Source of the DNA: Micropterix aruncella
Taxonomy: Eukaryota; Arthropoda; Insecta; Lepidoptera; Micropterigidae
Assembly (NCBI GenBank): GCA_944548615.1
Contig: OX155972.1
Location: 1,601,625-1,665,624, forward strand
DNA: 64,000 nucleotides
Direction: 5' to 3'
The notes below the pieces were generated by a model that ran no database searches, was not told the DNA's origin, and saw nothing but the letters and a program-made list of their open reading frames with translations. Below are positions 11,057-21,139 of the stretch, piece by piece (positions within the stretch are counted from its first letter, which is position 1; every line of letters starts with the position of its first letter). The translations under genes were made by a program, and so were the position numbers.

Positions 11057-11443
11057 AGCAATATCGAACTCTCAATAAATACCTTCCGAGACACTTTCTG
11101 ATCGACTTTTAATACGGGGACAACCCGCAAGTTGACACCACCACCTCACATCAAATAACTTGGAGTCTAGTGAGGGGTGGCCCGTCACAATACCATCGAA
11201 AGGAAGTTCCGCGTAGACCCTTTTGGCGGGTAAGTGAATGTAAATCAGAGTGTACTGTGTAGTCGACTTAATCACAAGCCTTTATACTCTTTGGTGATAT
11301 TTAATTTGAGCTAGATAATGCCACAAAATTTTCAAAGTTGAATTTAGGCGAAAGGATAGGCCAAACTACAATATAAAACCTCTCTTTGAAAGCCAATTTC
11401 TCCTAAATGGATGGTCCAAATACATGAAAAATAAATATTTCCA
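11057..11443. other. spacer between inverted LTR-like arms
   Basis: 387 bases with no counterpart on the other side. May be leader sequence of a retroelement plus flanking DNA. No supported open frame. Confidence 0.35.
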
Positions 11444-11848
11444 GTTTGTAACGCTTCCCGAATAGGTTATATTGACGCGAGGGTGTTGGTGCGCGACGGA
11501 AGTTACGAGGGTGTACGGATGAGGATTGTTCTTGTGCTCCTAGTATCTCGTACTGGGCACGGCTCAAGTCTGTGGGATTGCAGACTGATGCTTCTCGCCT
11601 TGATAAGGAAAGGAAGGAAAAGGTAACCAAGAAGCCGGGGTACCGAAGTATGCCGTCGCTATCTTGGGGACGTGATCACTCGAGGAATGATACTTTGGTT
11701 GCCTTTTCGCCGGTTTATATAGGCCGATAAATGATGCCATCCAAAATATTCCGAGTAAAAGTATTGTTTCATCGTGCTGCACGAGGTAGAATAATAGCTG
11801 AATTTGTGTCAGTGTATTTCACTGGAAATCAATGCATTTGTTGATTGC
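11444..11848 (-). repeat. LTR-like repeat, arm 2 of inverted pair
   Basis: Reverse-complement copy of 10585-11056, with a deletion of about 25 bp around the equivalent of 10835 and scattered substitutions, including the TATA-like box (cctatataaaccgg on the minus strand). Confidence 0.55.
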
Positions 11849-12134
11849 ATGTGACGGTACTTAAGGGCCGTTACATGATCAAAAACAAATTTGTTGTCTC
11901 GTTTGTTTATTATTACTGTTAGTTTTGATAGAAAAAAATCTTATCTCTCGTATTATTTTACGCAAGAATATTTATATATTTTTTTCAAACGCCTGAAGCG
12001 ATTTCGACGAATTTGAATTTCATTTCATGAAACAATTTCATTGAATTGTGGGAATCCAGCAAAAGATTATGACTGATTTAAATCTGGACATGGTAGAGAT
12101 AAACTCTAATAAATTTTATAATTTAAGATCTTAC
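11849..12134. other. spacer, nothing recognised
   Basis: AT-rich; no supported feature. Confidence 0.35.
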
Positions 12135-12249
12135 CTTTCATCCATTTCTTATTAAATATATTAATCCCAATAAACGATAAAAGCCAAGACGCATACCATA
12201 GCTGATTAGTCAGAGAACATTCACCGATATAAAACTGGCTCATTTTTAC
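12135..12249 (-). CDS. possible short coding exon, hydrophobic
   Basis: Minus-strand segment between a good acceptor (cgcttttcag at 12250) and donor (GAAAG/GTAAGATC at 12135). From ATG at 12243 it reads MSQFYIGECS..., with a hydrophobic run (WLLSFIGINIF). No family was recognised; the splice sites make it worth keeping as a candidate first exon. Confidence 0.22.
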
Positions 12250-12776
12250 CTGAAAAGCGAGGGTTTCCATATACCAAATCTGCCGTTCTGTGCCTTTCTT
12301 TAATCAAAAAATAATCATCAAATTAGGTAGTCCTACAATTAATTGAAGATCAACGCAAAGTATATAGGGGATATAATTATACTTCAAGTGATGAGCTTTT
12401 AATTTGCTTCTTCTTTTTGACGTAGAAATGCCTATTTGCTCGTTACTATATTTGTTTAGTCCTCACCCCCCCCCCCCAATATTTGTGCGTTTATGAGACA
12501 TATTATGGCACTCAGTTTACATGTGTCCCTCGCATGTGCGAATAAACAAGGATAGAGGGGGTCCTATGCAGCTTTCCTTTTCTATTCATATATCGATTTC
12601 TCAAGCTGGTTACGTGGTCTATTCTAGTATGTCGATGGTAAAAGCGGAGTCTCTGTGTGAACGGAGTCTTAGCTATCGATATATAAAGGCCTAGATAGGC
12701 TTTTCGCGAGCAAAAATGGCCTTTTCAATACCAATACGGATCGCCGTCAGCAGTAGTTCCGCCAGTACTTCCTGGT
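12250..12776. other. spacer with a 12-base C run
   Basis: Contains a homopolymer of 12 C at 12466-12477, otherwise nothing recognised. Confidence 0.4.
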
Positions 12777-13049
12777 GTGAACGATCCCGGGATGAATATT
12801 GCCATGCTATTCTCTCACATACTGTTCAATGTATTGCTCTCTTTGTCACACATTTTTAGGCGCAACAGTTATGACTTATTTATATCTAAGGGCATATATA
12901 GGCCTTATATACCGATGGGTCTTAGCCGGATCGGCTGGGACAGCCAGAATTTGAAACTAGCAGCCACCAGTGTATCTAGATGGGACAGTATAAACACAAT
13001 TAAAAAACCTATACGTTTTAAAGCGTATTTATTAAAAATTTATTTTTAA
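12777..13049 (+). pseudogene. possible LINE ORF C-terminus
   Basis: Open for 90 codons. The last ~45 residues (IGWDSQNLKLAATSVSRWDS, then KPIRFKAYLLKIYF) resemble the C-terminal WN-LP...FK-x-L tail of non-LTR RT proteins. Weak; upstream residues are uninformative. Confidence 0.25.
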
Positions 13050-13389
13050 ACAGTACGCAGTGTAATTTTCTCGCGACACAAGTTTCAATCGCCCAATAAG
13101 TTAACGTATTGCAGAAAAAAATGAGGAAAGCAAAATGGGGGTAGAATCCTGTCGTCCCGTCGGCTAATTATGATGTGATTATCTTCTGGACCACGACGGC
13201 ATTCTGCAGCTTGGCTTGCGAAATCGTGACGTCGGGATCGGAGAGTTCAGCATTCGGGAATGTGGTCATCAGGGTGAAGTTTTGCAGCTGATATGCGGGT
13301 AAGGCTCTGTGGTTTTGCATTAAGGTTTTTATTTGTTTTTTTTTTCACATCGAAAGCGTAAATTTTTGCAGCACCAAATCCAACCAATA

Positions 13390-13501
13390 GCGGTTAGGCA
13401 TGATAGATTTACAAACAGAAATAAAGGTTAAGGCATGATAGATTTACAAACAGAAATAAAGGTTAAGGCATGATAGATTTACAAACAGAAATAAAGGTTA
13501 A
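13390..13501 (+). repeat. 35-bp minisatellite, left half
   Basis: Three tandem copies of ggcatgatagatttacaaac agaaataaaggttaa (35 bp, shown in two blocks). The array continues at 15011-15108; the two halves are separated by the MITE and LINE. Confidence 0.9.
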
Positions 13502-13576
13502 CCCTTGGAGTAAATGGGTATTTTCATGGATGCATCTGTCTCTTTTGCAGGATTTTCGGCGACATCGACTTAAAGG

Positions 13577-14267
13577 GCAGGGCAGGACTAAAATTGCTAA
13601 CTATGGCTCTCTTCCTATAATGGTGGACAATTTGCAAATACCACTGGTCACTACGGCTAAAAATCTGGGTATTCTATTTGATGGAAAATTACGGTTTGAG
13701 GAACATGTCAGCAAAAGCGTTGGGTGGGGTTTCTCACGTCTAAAGGCCTTATACAGAATTCGGGAGTACCTCAGCGTCAGAATCAGAATACTACTTGTAA
13801 ATGCCCTTATATTGTCTATAATGGACTATGGCGACTGTGTGTACGGCCCCTGTCTATATAGGAAGACTGAGCGGAGACTTCAGAGACTGCAAAATGCCTG
13901 CGCAAGATTTTGCTTTAGGATTCCTCCACGTCATCGCGTGTCACCATTCCTTGCGAAAGCTTCCATGTTGAATATGAGTAAAAGAAGGCAGCTCCATCTT
14001 GCGACCCTTGTACTCAAGGTAGTACGCAATAAACAGCCGCGATATCTTTACTCGATTATGACGTGGTCCCGTAACCGGCATGTCCATTCAACACGGGCAC
14101 GTGAACAACTTGCTATAATACCCAAGCACAAAACTACACATTTCCAGTGCAGCTTTTCGTATTATTCTGCGGTTGTATGGAATCGGTTGGGAATGGCTTT
14201 GCGATCGAAATCAATTGCAGTATTTAAGGACCACTTTAAAAGTTTATTATTAAAGGAAGATATTTAG
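13577..14267 (+). pseudogene. LINE RT C-terminal region, uninterrupted frame
   Basis: About 230 codons without a stop: TAKNLGILFDGKLRFEEHV, RLKALYRIREYLSVRIRILL, ALILSIMDYGDCVYGPCL, RRLQRLQNACARFCFRIPP, and the tail AVVWNRLGMALRSKSIAVFK ending at 14267. Typical jockey/R1-like thumb and C-terminal region. The catalytic domain is absent through 5' truncation; frame integrity suggests a recent insertion. Confidence 0.85.
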
Positions 14268-14776
14268 ATGTCATAATTTGATTTTATTTTAAAATAACTA
14301 TTGCTAATTGGATTATTACAATTGTCTTCGTTTATTTATTAATTTGTAACCTGATTATTTAATGTTAAATATTTTGATTTTGATTATTTTTGATTTATTA
14401 TAATATGTAGATTATTAAATTTATGTAATTACGTTATTTTCTTTTAATATCATTTGATGTTAAATATCTTGATTTTGATTATTTCGATTTGTGTATTTAT
14501 TTGATTATGATTATTTGGATTTTTCGTTTTAAGATTTATTTGATTTGGTTATTTTATTTTAAAAATCATATACCTATGTATCAATAATTAATAGGTGTGT
14601 CCTGAAAACCAGGATAAGAGATATCCTGAGGATACCCCTAATTTGCAGCGTTTGTAGCTTTATTTCATAGTCTTTGTCTATTTATAGTTTTAATTTTTAA
14701 TCTGTAGGTTCTTGTTTTTTTTTGTGTATGTTGTTTATAACAGCTGCAAATAAATAAATAAATAAATAAATAAATA
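13577..14776 (+). mobile_element. 5'-truncated LINE inserted into MITE P
   Basis: The intact MITE copies read cgacyttaaagtactataac here; in this copy the sequence is opened at TTAAAG. The LINE ends in an (AAATA)n tail at 14747-14776, and TAAAG is repeated on both sides as a short target duplication. Contains the RT C-terminal frame and a ~500 bp 3' UTR. Confidence 0.85.
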
Positions 14777-15010
14777 AAGTACTATAACTACGAAACTACT
14801 ACACCAATCATAAAAAGAACAACTGCACAATGATTGCATTGAAATTTCGAATATAGAATATTGAAATATCATTTTGTAAAACAATTAGATAATTATGAAT
14901 AAATATGAGAACGTCAGAGAAGTGAAAAAAACGCGGAACCAGATCTGGTCGTATCATACTCAACGGATAATTGTTTCAGAACCAGATTTGGTCGTATCAT
15001 ACTCAACGGG

Positions 15011-15108
15011 TTAAGGCATGATAGATTTACAAACAAATAAAGGTTAAGGCATGATAGATTTACAAACAGAAATAAAGGTTAAGGCATGATAGATTTACAA
15101 ACAAATGT
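15011..15108 (+). repeat. 35-bp minisatellite, right half
   Basis: Continuation of the array at 13390-13501: three further partial units of ggcatgatagatttacaaac, directly after the TTAA target duplicate. Confidence 0.88.
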
Positions 15109-15890
15109 TTCGAATTGCTAAAGTATCTTTTAAAAAGATAACGTAGACTTCCACAAAAAGTTCATTGCTGGAATCAGTCAGAATGGCACTGGTCTGGGGA
15201 ATGGCAGTACAACCATGAGTGATGTGGACTTAAAGAAGTCTCTCTTGTGGGTAGAATACAACAGCAATTGGCAATTGGCTATTGGCCTTCAATGCCAGAA
15301 TGATTTGACAATTGGGGACTTTTGCGTTCCTCCTCTAATGCACTGAAAGGCAATGTTGTATGACGACGCCAGAGATGCTGAAATTTTATTTAAACGCCTT
15401 TCAGCATACACTTTCAGACCCCAGTAACCTCGCTTGTTAGAGCTATGCTCAGGATAGTTCAGGTCCCCTTTGTAGCAATACCCCTTACACAGCTAGACAT
15501 ATTCTAGCTGGCTGCAAGGTGACCTTAAATCAAGGACGGTACACTTACCGCCACGACAAAGTCCTTGCTGTTATTCGCGAGGTAATTAGCCTCTCAATGG
15601 CTCATGCCAGCAAGGGTCTGACAGTATCCTCCAAAACCCCGATACGGTTTGTGCGGCTCTAAAGGCAAAAAAGATTTCACTACAAAACTTTTCACAATAA
15701 TCGATAAAGCTTGAGATTGGATTCTGGAGGTCGATTCAGTCTCTAAGCAGTATAATTTCCCTGAAAGTCTCGGGGCTCTCGGCCCTTATTGTAGAATTAA
15801 CTGTTCCATAGAAATAAAATATCCCAAAAGACCAAGACTACAAATTAAATAAATACCATGATCTCGCAAACACCGTCACCCGGAATTGCT
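15109..15890 (+). pseudogene. LINE-C fragment (RT element with C-terminal zinc and nuclease-like region)
   Basis: From about 15480 the plus strand reads ...RHILAGCKVTLNQGRYTYRH DKVLAVIREV, a region found after the polymerase in a group of animal RT elements, then to 15890 the stretch shared with 37774-38154 and 47800-48418 (TVPWESNIPK..., KYHDLAN). Frames are broken and several bases are deleted. The upstream 15109-15480 part is unassigned. Confidence 0.6.
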
Positions 15891-15892
15891 TC

Positions 15893-16070
15893 ACTGTTCG
15901 CGAAGGTTGACTTCTAGGGGAAACTGGCCCGCAGGCCAGAGTCCCACCCGGGCTCGCAATTCTGCATGGAGGCCGCCAGAAGGGTGTTGACCCGTGAGTT
16001 TGAACGACCCTGAACACATGGGTCTCAGTGGCCAAACTGCCGCAGGGCCCATTAGCTCCCTGATACAATA
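15893..16070 (+). repeat. Rep-A copy 2, one end only
   Basis: Matches the 7565-7745 portion of Rep-A (ggaaactggcccgcaggcca, gtgttgacccgtgag, gggcccattag). Abuts the LINE-C fragment directly. Confidence 0.75.
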
Positions 16071-16139
16071 AACTATCATTGGTTCAGTAATCTAATATTT
16101 TTAATAAATGTTGTCCCAATTACTAAACAAAAAACAACA

Positions 16140-16461
16140 TCTCAGGTTTAGGACAGCTGTCTTGCCACATGTGAGCTTCCACCTCACCACCCATTCACTC
16201 CCCCCTTCGAAGCCATAGAATTTGAGATGCGCGAATCGTGGTTTTAGATATATTTTCTAGGAAAGAGTTGATATTTTTCTGAAAAGGCCAAGATCTTTAG
16301 AGGTGAAATAAAGATTTAACTGGCAGGCCACGAGCGCCAACTGCAACCGCGTGAAGGTGAACAGTGAAGCCGTTCCGGGTTACGGCATTTGCGAGATCAT
16401 GGTATTTATTTAATTTGTACTCGTGGTCTTTTGGGATATTTGATTCCCATGGAACAGTTAA
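16140..16461 (-). mobile_element. LINE-C copy, 3' part, interrupted by Harbinger
   Basis: Minus-strand LINE-C 3' end (blocks shared with 37740-38060: gtttaggacagctgtcttgc, gccgttccgggttacggcat). The frame TVPWESNIPKDHEYK is cut at 16461 by the Harbinger element and resumes at 20303. Confidence 0.85.
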
Positions 16462-16583
16462 AGGATGATTCATGCTACACCGGGCCGGGGCCGGGCCCGG
16501 CCCGGTGTAGCATGAACGACTCGGCCGGAGCCCGAGTCGTTTCCACCGTGCTCCGGCCGGGCCAGTCATTCATGCTACACCGG
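16462..16583. repeat. Harbinger left TIR and subterminal repeats
   Basis: TIR followed by two more copies of the TTCATGCTACACCGGGC motif: inverted near 16498-16515 and direct near 16567-16583. The GC-only core would fold strongly. Likely binding sites of the transposase or MADF-BESS protein (inference). Confidence 0.75.
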
Positions 16584-16716
16584 GCGTTGACCGGGCTGTT
16601 TCCGAGTTTATTTATCCCACGGCCGTGTCCGCGATAACTAGTGTTGTGTTCATCTATTTTGGCGATAATAATATTTTTTAATTTCTATTTTCGCTTGATT
16701 GATAAGTGTGTTATTA

Positions 16717-19234
16717 ATGCAATTTTCACAACTTGAGTTGGCAGCTATTGCAATTGCCATTGAAGACGAAGTATTGGAAACACGAACTGAAACTAATAAA
16801 AGAAGATGGAGTGTACATCCAGCCTGGAGAAAACGACAATCGGAGGGAGAATTCGCCACGCTCTACAAGGAATTAATAGATGATGAAACCAAATTTTACG
16901 GCTATTTTAGGATGTCTAAAGAATGCTTTAGTATATTTGTTGGAAAAATAAAACGTGATTTAACCAAACAAAATTCAAGATTTCTGAAGCCTATCTCTCC
17001 CATTGAACGATTAGCAGTCTGTCTGAGGTAAGGAAAAAAATTGTTATTTTTACAACATACTTATTTATTTATCGGAAAACTGTGAAAAGAAACTAGACGT
17101 CATATTATTATTATCTAATAATACTGTGGTAGATGTAGTGGCTATTGGTTCCGGAGGCGTTGATTCCAGAGGCGTGGGTACCAGAGGCGTCATTTTCGGA
17201 GATCTCGGTGTTGCCATCGGGACAGGTGTACACTCTTGCGTTGAAATACACGACGATGTTCCACTCATCGATGATGTATATGACGAAGGGTTCGCCGACA
17301 ATTGCTCCCACTCTAAGTCTTGGATTACTGCAAATATCTTTCCCTTCGCAACATGCTGGTAGTAAGGAGGAAAAGATTTTGTTGTGGCTGCTAAGCTGTT
17401 GAAGAATGCATCAATAGGATGAATGACTTGTGTTTTGGATTTTTCATTGTTTTTTATAATTGGTGCTGGACGCAGAGGGCTGGGATTGTGGAATTATCTG
17501 ACGTCGGTTGCGGCTTTTGGAACTAGTGAATTGTGCAGTTGAATGGGGATTCGGATTAGGATCAGTAGCTGGTGTAAAGTTAGGTTGCAAACTAGCTAGT
17601 GATCGTTGTGCCTGCTGCTGCTGATCGGTGTTAGCCTGTTCTGTTTCGTCGTGCGTAGTATTTTGTGCGGATTCAATGGCTTCTACTTCGTTTTGCGTCT
17701 CTTCGTTCTCCGATTCGATAGTGGTTATTGTACTTCGGTGTTGTATATGAGGGAGTAAAAAATTCAAATTATCTTCATATTTGTATTTTTTAATAGCCAT
17801 AGCACCCTGACCACTTTTTGTTTTGCGTTTATTCATATGCTTTTTAAATTGATCTCTAATGTTGCACCATCTTTTTTTACATGCATCTTCTGTAACAAGA
17901 AATTAAAAACATATTTTCACTCATTAAAATGCGTATAAAAAAATCGCGTCATTACAGAAACGAATGTAAAGTGGCGGCGCTAATAATGTCCATTCATTCG
18001 AAGAACACTGATGTCTACACACACATTGTGCACACCTAGGTATTCATGGCATAAAAGTAATCAGTTTTAATTTGTATTATCGTCGCCATTTTAGATTCGT
18101 TTCTTTATGGACGCGGCTAACTCCTGTCAAAGATAATAGAATACTATACTAGTACATAGATACTCCGGGAATACACTATTTTTTTTTTTTTTGGTAGTAG
18201 TCTTTATTCATAAAAAAAGATACAAATTACATGTCACAGTTCCCCACTAAGGCTAGTGCCTTTTCAGTGGGTAACTAACTGGTATTAATTTTATTTGCAG
18301 GTTCTTGGCGACTGGGGATTCGTTCAAAACTATTTCGTATAGTTTTCGGTTGGGCCATTCAACTGTGAGCGAAATTGTACACAGCACGTGTAGATGTATC
18401 GCCAAAAGACTTATGAAAGATTTTATACCACAACCAACTGAAGAAATATGGAGAAAAATTGCACAAGATTTTGAAAAACTTAGAGGTTTTCCAAATTGTA
18501 TAGGAGCATTAGATGGAAAACATTTTGTTATTGAGGCTCCTGCCAATAGTGGTTCTATATATTATAATTACAAACACACGTTCTCAATTGTGTTATTAGC
18601 GTTAGTGGACGCGAGCTACAAATTTGTTGCAGTTGAAGTTGGCTCTTATGGGCGAAACAGTGATGGAGGTATTTTTGCATGTTCTAATCTTGGAAAGCGT
18701 TTAGAAAACGGCATGCTTAATATACCTACAGTTAAAAATTTACCCAACTCCATGACATTTGCACCGTATGTAATAGTTGGAGACGAAGCGTTTCCTTTGA
18801 AAACATACTTAATGCGGCCGTATCCAGGACAGCAATCAACAGGAGATGCTGATAAAACCAATTTCAATCACAGACTATCTTTGGCCCGGCGACTTGTCGA
18901 AAATGCATTTGGAATTTTGACGCAAAGATTTAGAATATTTTGCAGAAGAATAAAGCTGGCTCCAGAAAATGTTGATTACATTATTCTATCTACTTGCGTA
19001 ATCCATAATTTTTTATGCGAACAAAAAGATTACACAGGACTAATAAACCATAGTGTTACACAAAATGGGCAACCACATATATTAAATCCATTAAACAATC
19101 AACCAGGAAGACCTGCTAATGATGCATTTGCTGTAAGAGAAATTTTTAAGGAATATTTAGCATCAACAGCGGGACGTACTTTAACCCTTCAAATGAAAGG
19201 CGTCCTTTTGGGGATGCAAGTTTTAATACACTGA
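16717..19234 (+). CDS. PIF/Harbinger transposase, two exons (16717-17027, 18301-19234)
   Basis: DDE nuclease (DDE_Tnp_4 type) that excises and inserts the element; nuclear, normally acting with a Myb/SANT-like or MADF partner. Start ATG at 16717. Exon 1 ends CTGAG/gtaagg at 17027 and exon 2 starts after ttatttgcag at 18301; the split arginine codon keeps frame, giving ~414 residues, normal for the family. Catalytic residues: D175 (IGALDGKH), D265 (IVGDEAFPLKTYL), E304 (RRLVENAFG). A helix-turn-helix-like segment precedes them (GHSTVSEIVHSTCRCI). No stop or frameshift seen, so it may still be functional. Its intron holds exon 2 of the antisense MADF-BESS gene. Confidence 0.93.
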
Positions 19235-20018
19235 AATGAGAGGCGTCCACTTGGTCCAGTAATGACGACACGATGGGGGCCGTTTGCGAAAAGGCAATTA
19301 TTATCTTAATTGATTTACGAGATAAGGTTATAATGTTTTATATGTCAAATTTCAATGCGATCATTTTACAGTTCTTTTTTTTATTATCCGTATAGTGGTT
19401 TACAAGTTATGGTCGTTTTTATCAAGGTCGTCGATTTTGCGCGCGAAAAGGTCGCGCGCGAATGGGACGGCTGAATTTTTACTCCGCGAGGAGAGGGGTT
19501 AATAAACCAATAGTTACATACAAGCATAGCTACATATTATGTTATATTATAGTACCTACCTACACACCTACATTAATTGTTTACCTACTATTAAACCAAT
19601 GTAAATAAACTATTTCATCTATACCTACTCATGTGTTATTATTTGAATTATGAACTTAAAAGCTAATACATAATGACGAACTTTATCCAAAAAACAACTA
19701 TTATAATTAACCTAAAAACGTAACAATATGTAAACTTTTTTCTGTAATTTTCGGACATTAAAATTATGCGTGGATCCGATTTGCCGCCATTATGATGATA
19801 TACGATTATTTCAATAAGTAACGCTTTATAAACGACAGTTGCATTAACTATTATTTTATAGGTAAAAATAAAAAAAAATATTTACCAGATTGTTTCAACT
19901 CGTCTGACACTATTTTCCAAATGACATTTTTATATTTCGTATCTAAATACTTCGGGTGACTCATGTCGTACACCACAGGATACTTGCGAACACATTCCAT
20001 CAATTGTTCATCGTCCAT
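17065..20018 (-). CDS. MADF-BESS DNA-binding protein of the Harbinger element (exons 20018-19886, 17889-17065; one frameshift)
   Basis: Accessory protein of the transposon. Exon 1 starts at ATG 20018 and ends at 19886 (donor gtaaat); exon 2 starts at 17889 after ttgttacag. The joined region is a full MADF domain (LMECVRKYPVVYD...DTKYKNVIWKIV / ACKKRWCNIRDQFKKH). A Gln/Ser-rich linker follows, then a BESS motif (HPIDAFFNSLAATTKSFPPY, ending IFAVIQDLEWEQ) and a Pro/Ser/Thr tail to the stop at 17065. The linker and BESS frames differ by one base at the six-T run 17450-17455: either an assembly/sequencing indel or a real mutation. MADF-BESS proteins bind DNA and dimerise; here a role in end recognition or nuclear import is inferred. 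Its intron holds transposase exon 2. Confidence 0.85.
18181..18285. repeat. small insertion with T-run in the Harbinger intron
   Basis: A run of 13 T followed by ggtagtagtctttattcat and gttccccactaaggctagtg. It looks like a minus-strand retroposed 3' end (A-tail) inside the intron shared by both genes. No second copy in the window. Confidence 0.35.
19285..19502 (+). mobile_element. family E TTAA MITE, 3' end fragment
   Basis: Matches 38620-38820 (gagataaggttataatgttt, tcaatgcgatcattttacag, tttttactccgcgaggagag) and ends in ggggTTAA at 19499-19502. Confidence 0.7.
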
Positions 20019-20085
20019 GTTGGTACTTACCTCACTAAGATACGTCATCGACTGGCCTCCGGTCGCCCGGCCACGCCCGGCATCC

Positions 20086-20302
20086 CAATTCATGCTACAC
20101 CGTGTCAGGGCAGGTCCAGACCGGAGCCGGGAAAACAATATCCACCGCCATTTCGACGCCGTGCTCCGGTCGTGGCACGGCCGGGCACGGCCGGGGCACG
20201 GCCAAGCATGAATTGCTTCATACAAAAGTATACTATAGATATCTGACCGTGTCCCGGCCGGGGCCCGGCCCGGCCCCGGCCCGGTGTAGCATGAATCATC
20301 CT
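20086..20302. repeat. Harbinger right TIR and subterminal repeats
   Basis: Contains ttcatgctacaccgtgtc at 20090, a variant around 20205 (gccaagcatgaattg), and the terminal repeat 20268-20302. Mirrors the left end. Confidence 0.75.
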
Positions 20303-20420
20303 TAATTCTACAATAAGGGCCACCTTCCGAGATAGAGAGTAAAGAGTAATATCTGGACGGAGGGCTGTGCATCCGAGACTTTCAGAGAATTTATACTGCT
20401 TAGAGACCGAATCAACGAAT
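20303..20420 (-). mobile_element. LINE-C copy, continuation beyond Harbinger
   Basis: Continues 16140-16461 across the insertion: ttctacaataagggccacct and tctggacggagggctgtgca, encoding SLGCTALRPDITLYSLSRKV on minus. Together the pieces match 37740-38150. Confidence 0.85.
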
Positions 20421-20744
20421 GGGATCAAGAATACATATACACTTTAAAAGGATACGATTGTATGTATTCTCTAAGGTTGGCGACGGTGTGCGTGTGGTTG
20501 AATCGGCCGACCAATCGGGAGCCATCCGCAAGTCTGAACTGCAAATGAAAAATATTTACTATCATGATAACTAGTGATGCCACGAATATTCGGTACTATT
20601 CGGTATTCGGCCTATTCGGTCAGTTTTTTTAATATTCGCTATTCGGCTGAATACCGAATACCATGAAAAAATGCACTCAAAAATGTATCTATTTTAATCA
20701 CAAATTATATTATTGCCTCAATACTTATATCTATTAGTGGTAGG

Positions 20745-21000
20745 TTCTATTAAGGATGCCGTGGTCCGTGATAGATATGCCGTGGTCCGTCCATACACTG
20801 ATCCTGTCCAGATCTCCCTAAAGTTGAGTTTGATCTGCGAGGAGAGTTGCGAAAATTGGAAGTAGATCGGTGAGATACAAAATAAACGAAAGTGGTACAA
20901 GGACTGAGCCCTGTGGTACTTTGCTAATAACGTTCCTTTCATTTGACAGTTGATCACCAATAGGCACTTGCATTTTTCCGCCTGTGAGGAGGTACCCAAT
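20745..21000 (-). pseudogene. LINE RT fragment (finger/palm), copy 1
   Basis: Minus strand encodes VPIGDQLSNERNVISKVPQG SVLVPLSFILY, the region before the catalytic box. Related to 21140-21385, so either a duplication or two insertions of one family. Confidence 0.6.
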
Positions 21001-21139
21001 TCAGTGCATGGGATAGTTTCCGCCTTGCTCAAGCCTGTGCCTTGCCTGCTTTTATTAAATCAATGTTGTGCAGGTCTGTGCAAATGCCCCTTTTTTTCAT
21101 TCTCGTTAATATGGTGTTATGTTAATTTTGTATGGAGAA

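Larger units (their letters stand above)
13498..15014 (-). mobile_element. TTAA MITE family P, copy 1, split by a LINE
   Basis: Non-autonomous element of piggyBac type, flanked by TTAA at 13498-13501 and 15011-15014. MITE pieces are 13498-13576 (cccttggagtaaatgggtat...) and 14777-15014 (...gatctggtcgtatcatactc). Intact copies of ~314 bp lie at 32110, 40520 and 48585. The middle is an inserted LINE. Confidence 0.88.
16462..20302 (+). mobile_element. complete PIF/Harbinger DNA transposon, 3841 bp
   Basis: Perfect terminal inverted repeats begin AGGATGATTCATGCTACACC and extend ~35 bp, flanked by the 3-bp target duplication TAA (16459-16461 and 20303-20305), fitting the TWA preference of the superfamily. 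The host sequence, a LINE-C copy, is continuous across the insertion. It carries a transposase gene on plus and a MADF-BESS gene on minus, and subterminal palindromes of the CATGCTACACCGGGC motif. Younger sequence inside includes a family E MITE remnant at 19285-19502. Confidence 0.95.

Noticed and set aside
10761..11078. 105-codon frame in the LTR-like arm
   Set aside because: Not conserved in the inverted partner and without recognisable motifs.
13390..13501. Possible CRISPR-like repeat array
   Set aside because: Units are directly tandem without spacers, in a eukaryotic TE context; it is a minisatellite.
19851..20372. 173-codon minus frame running through the Harbinger right end
   Set aside because: Upstream part is translated TIR GC-repeat and LINE; only the last ~44 codons before the donor at 19885 are MADF coding.
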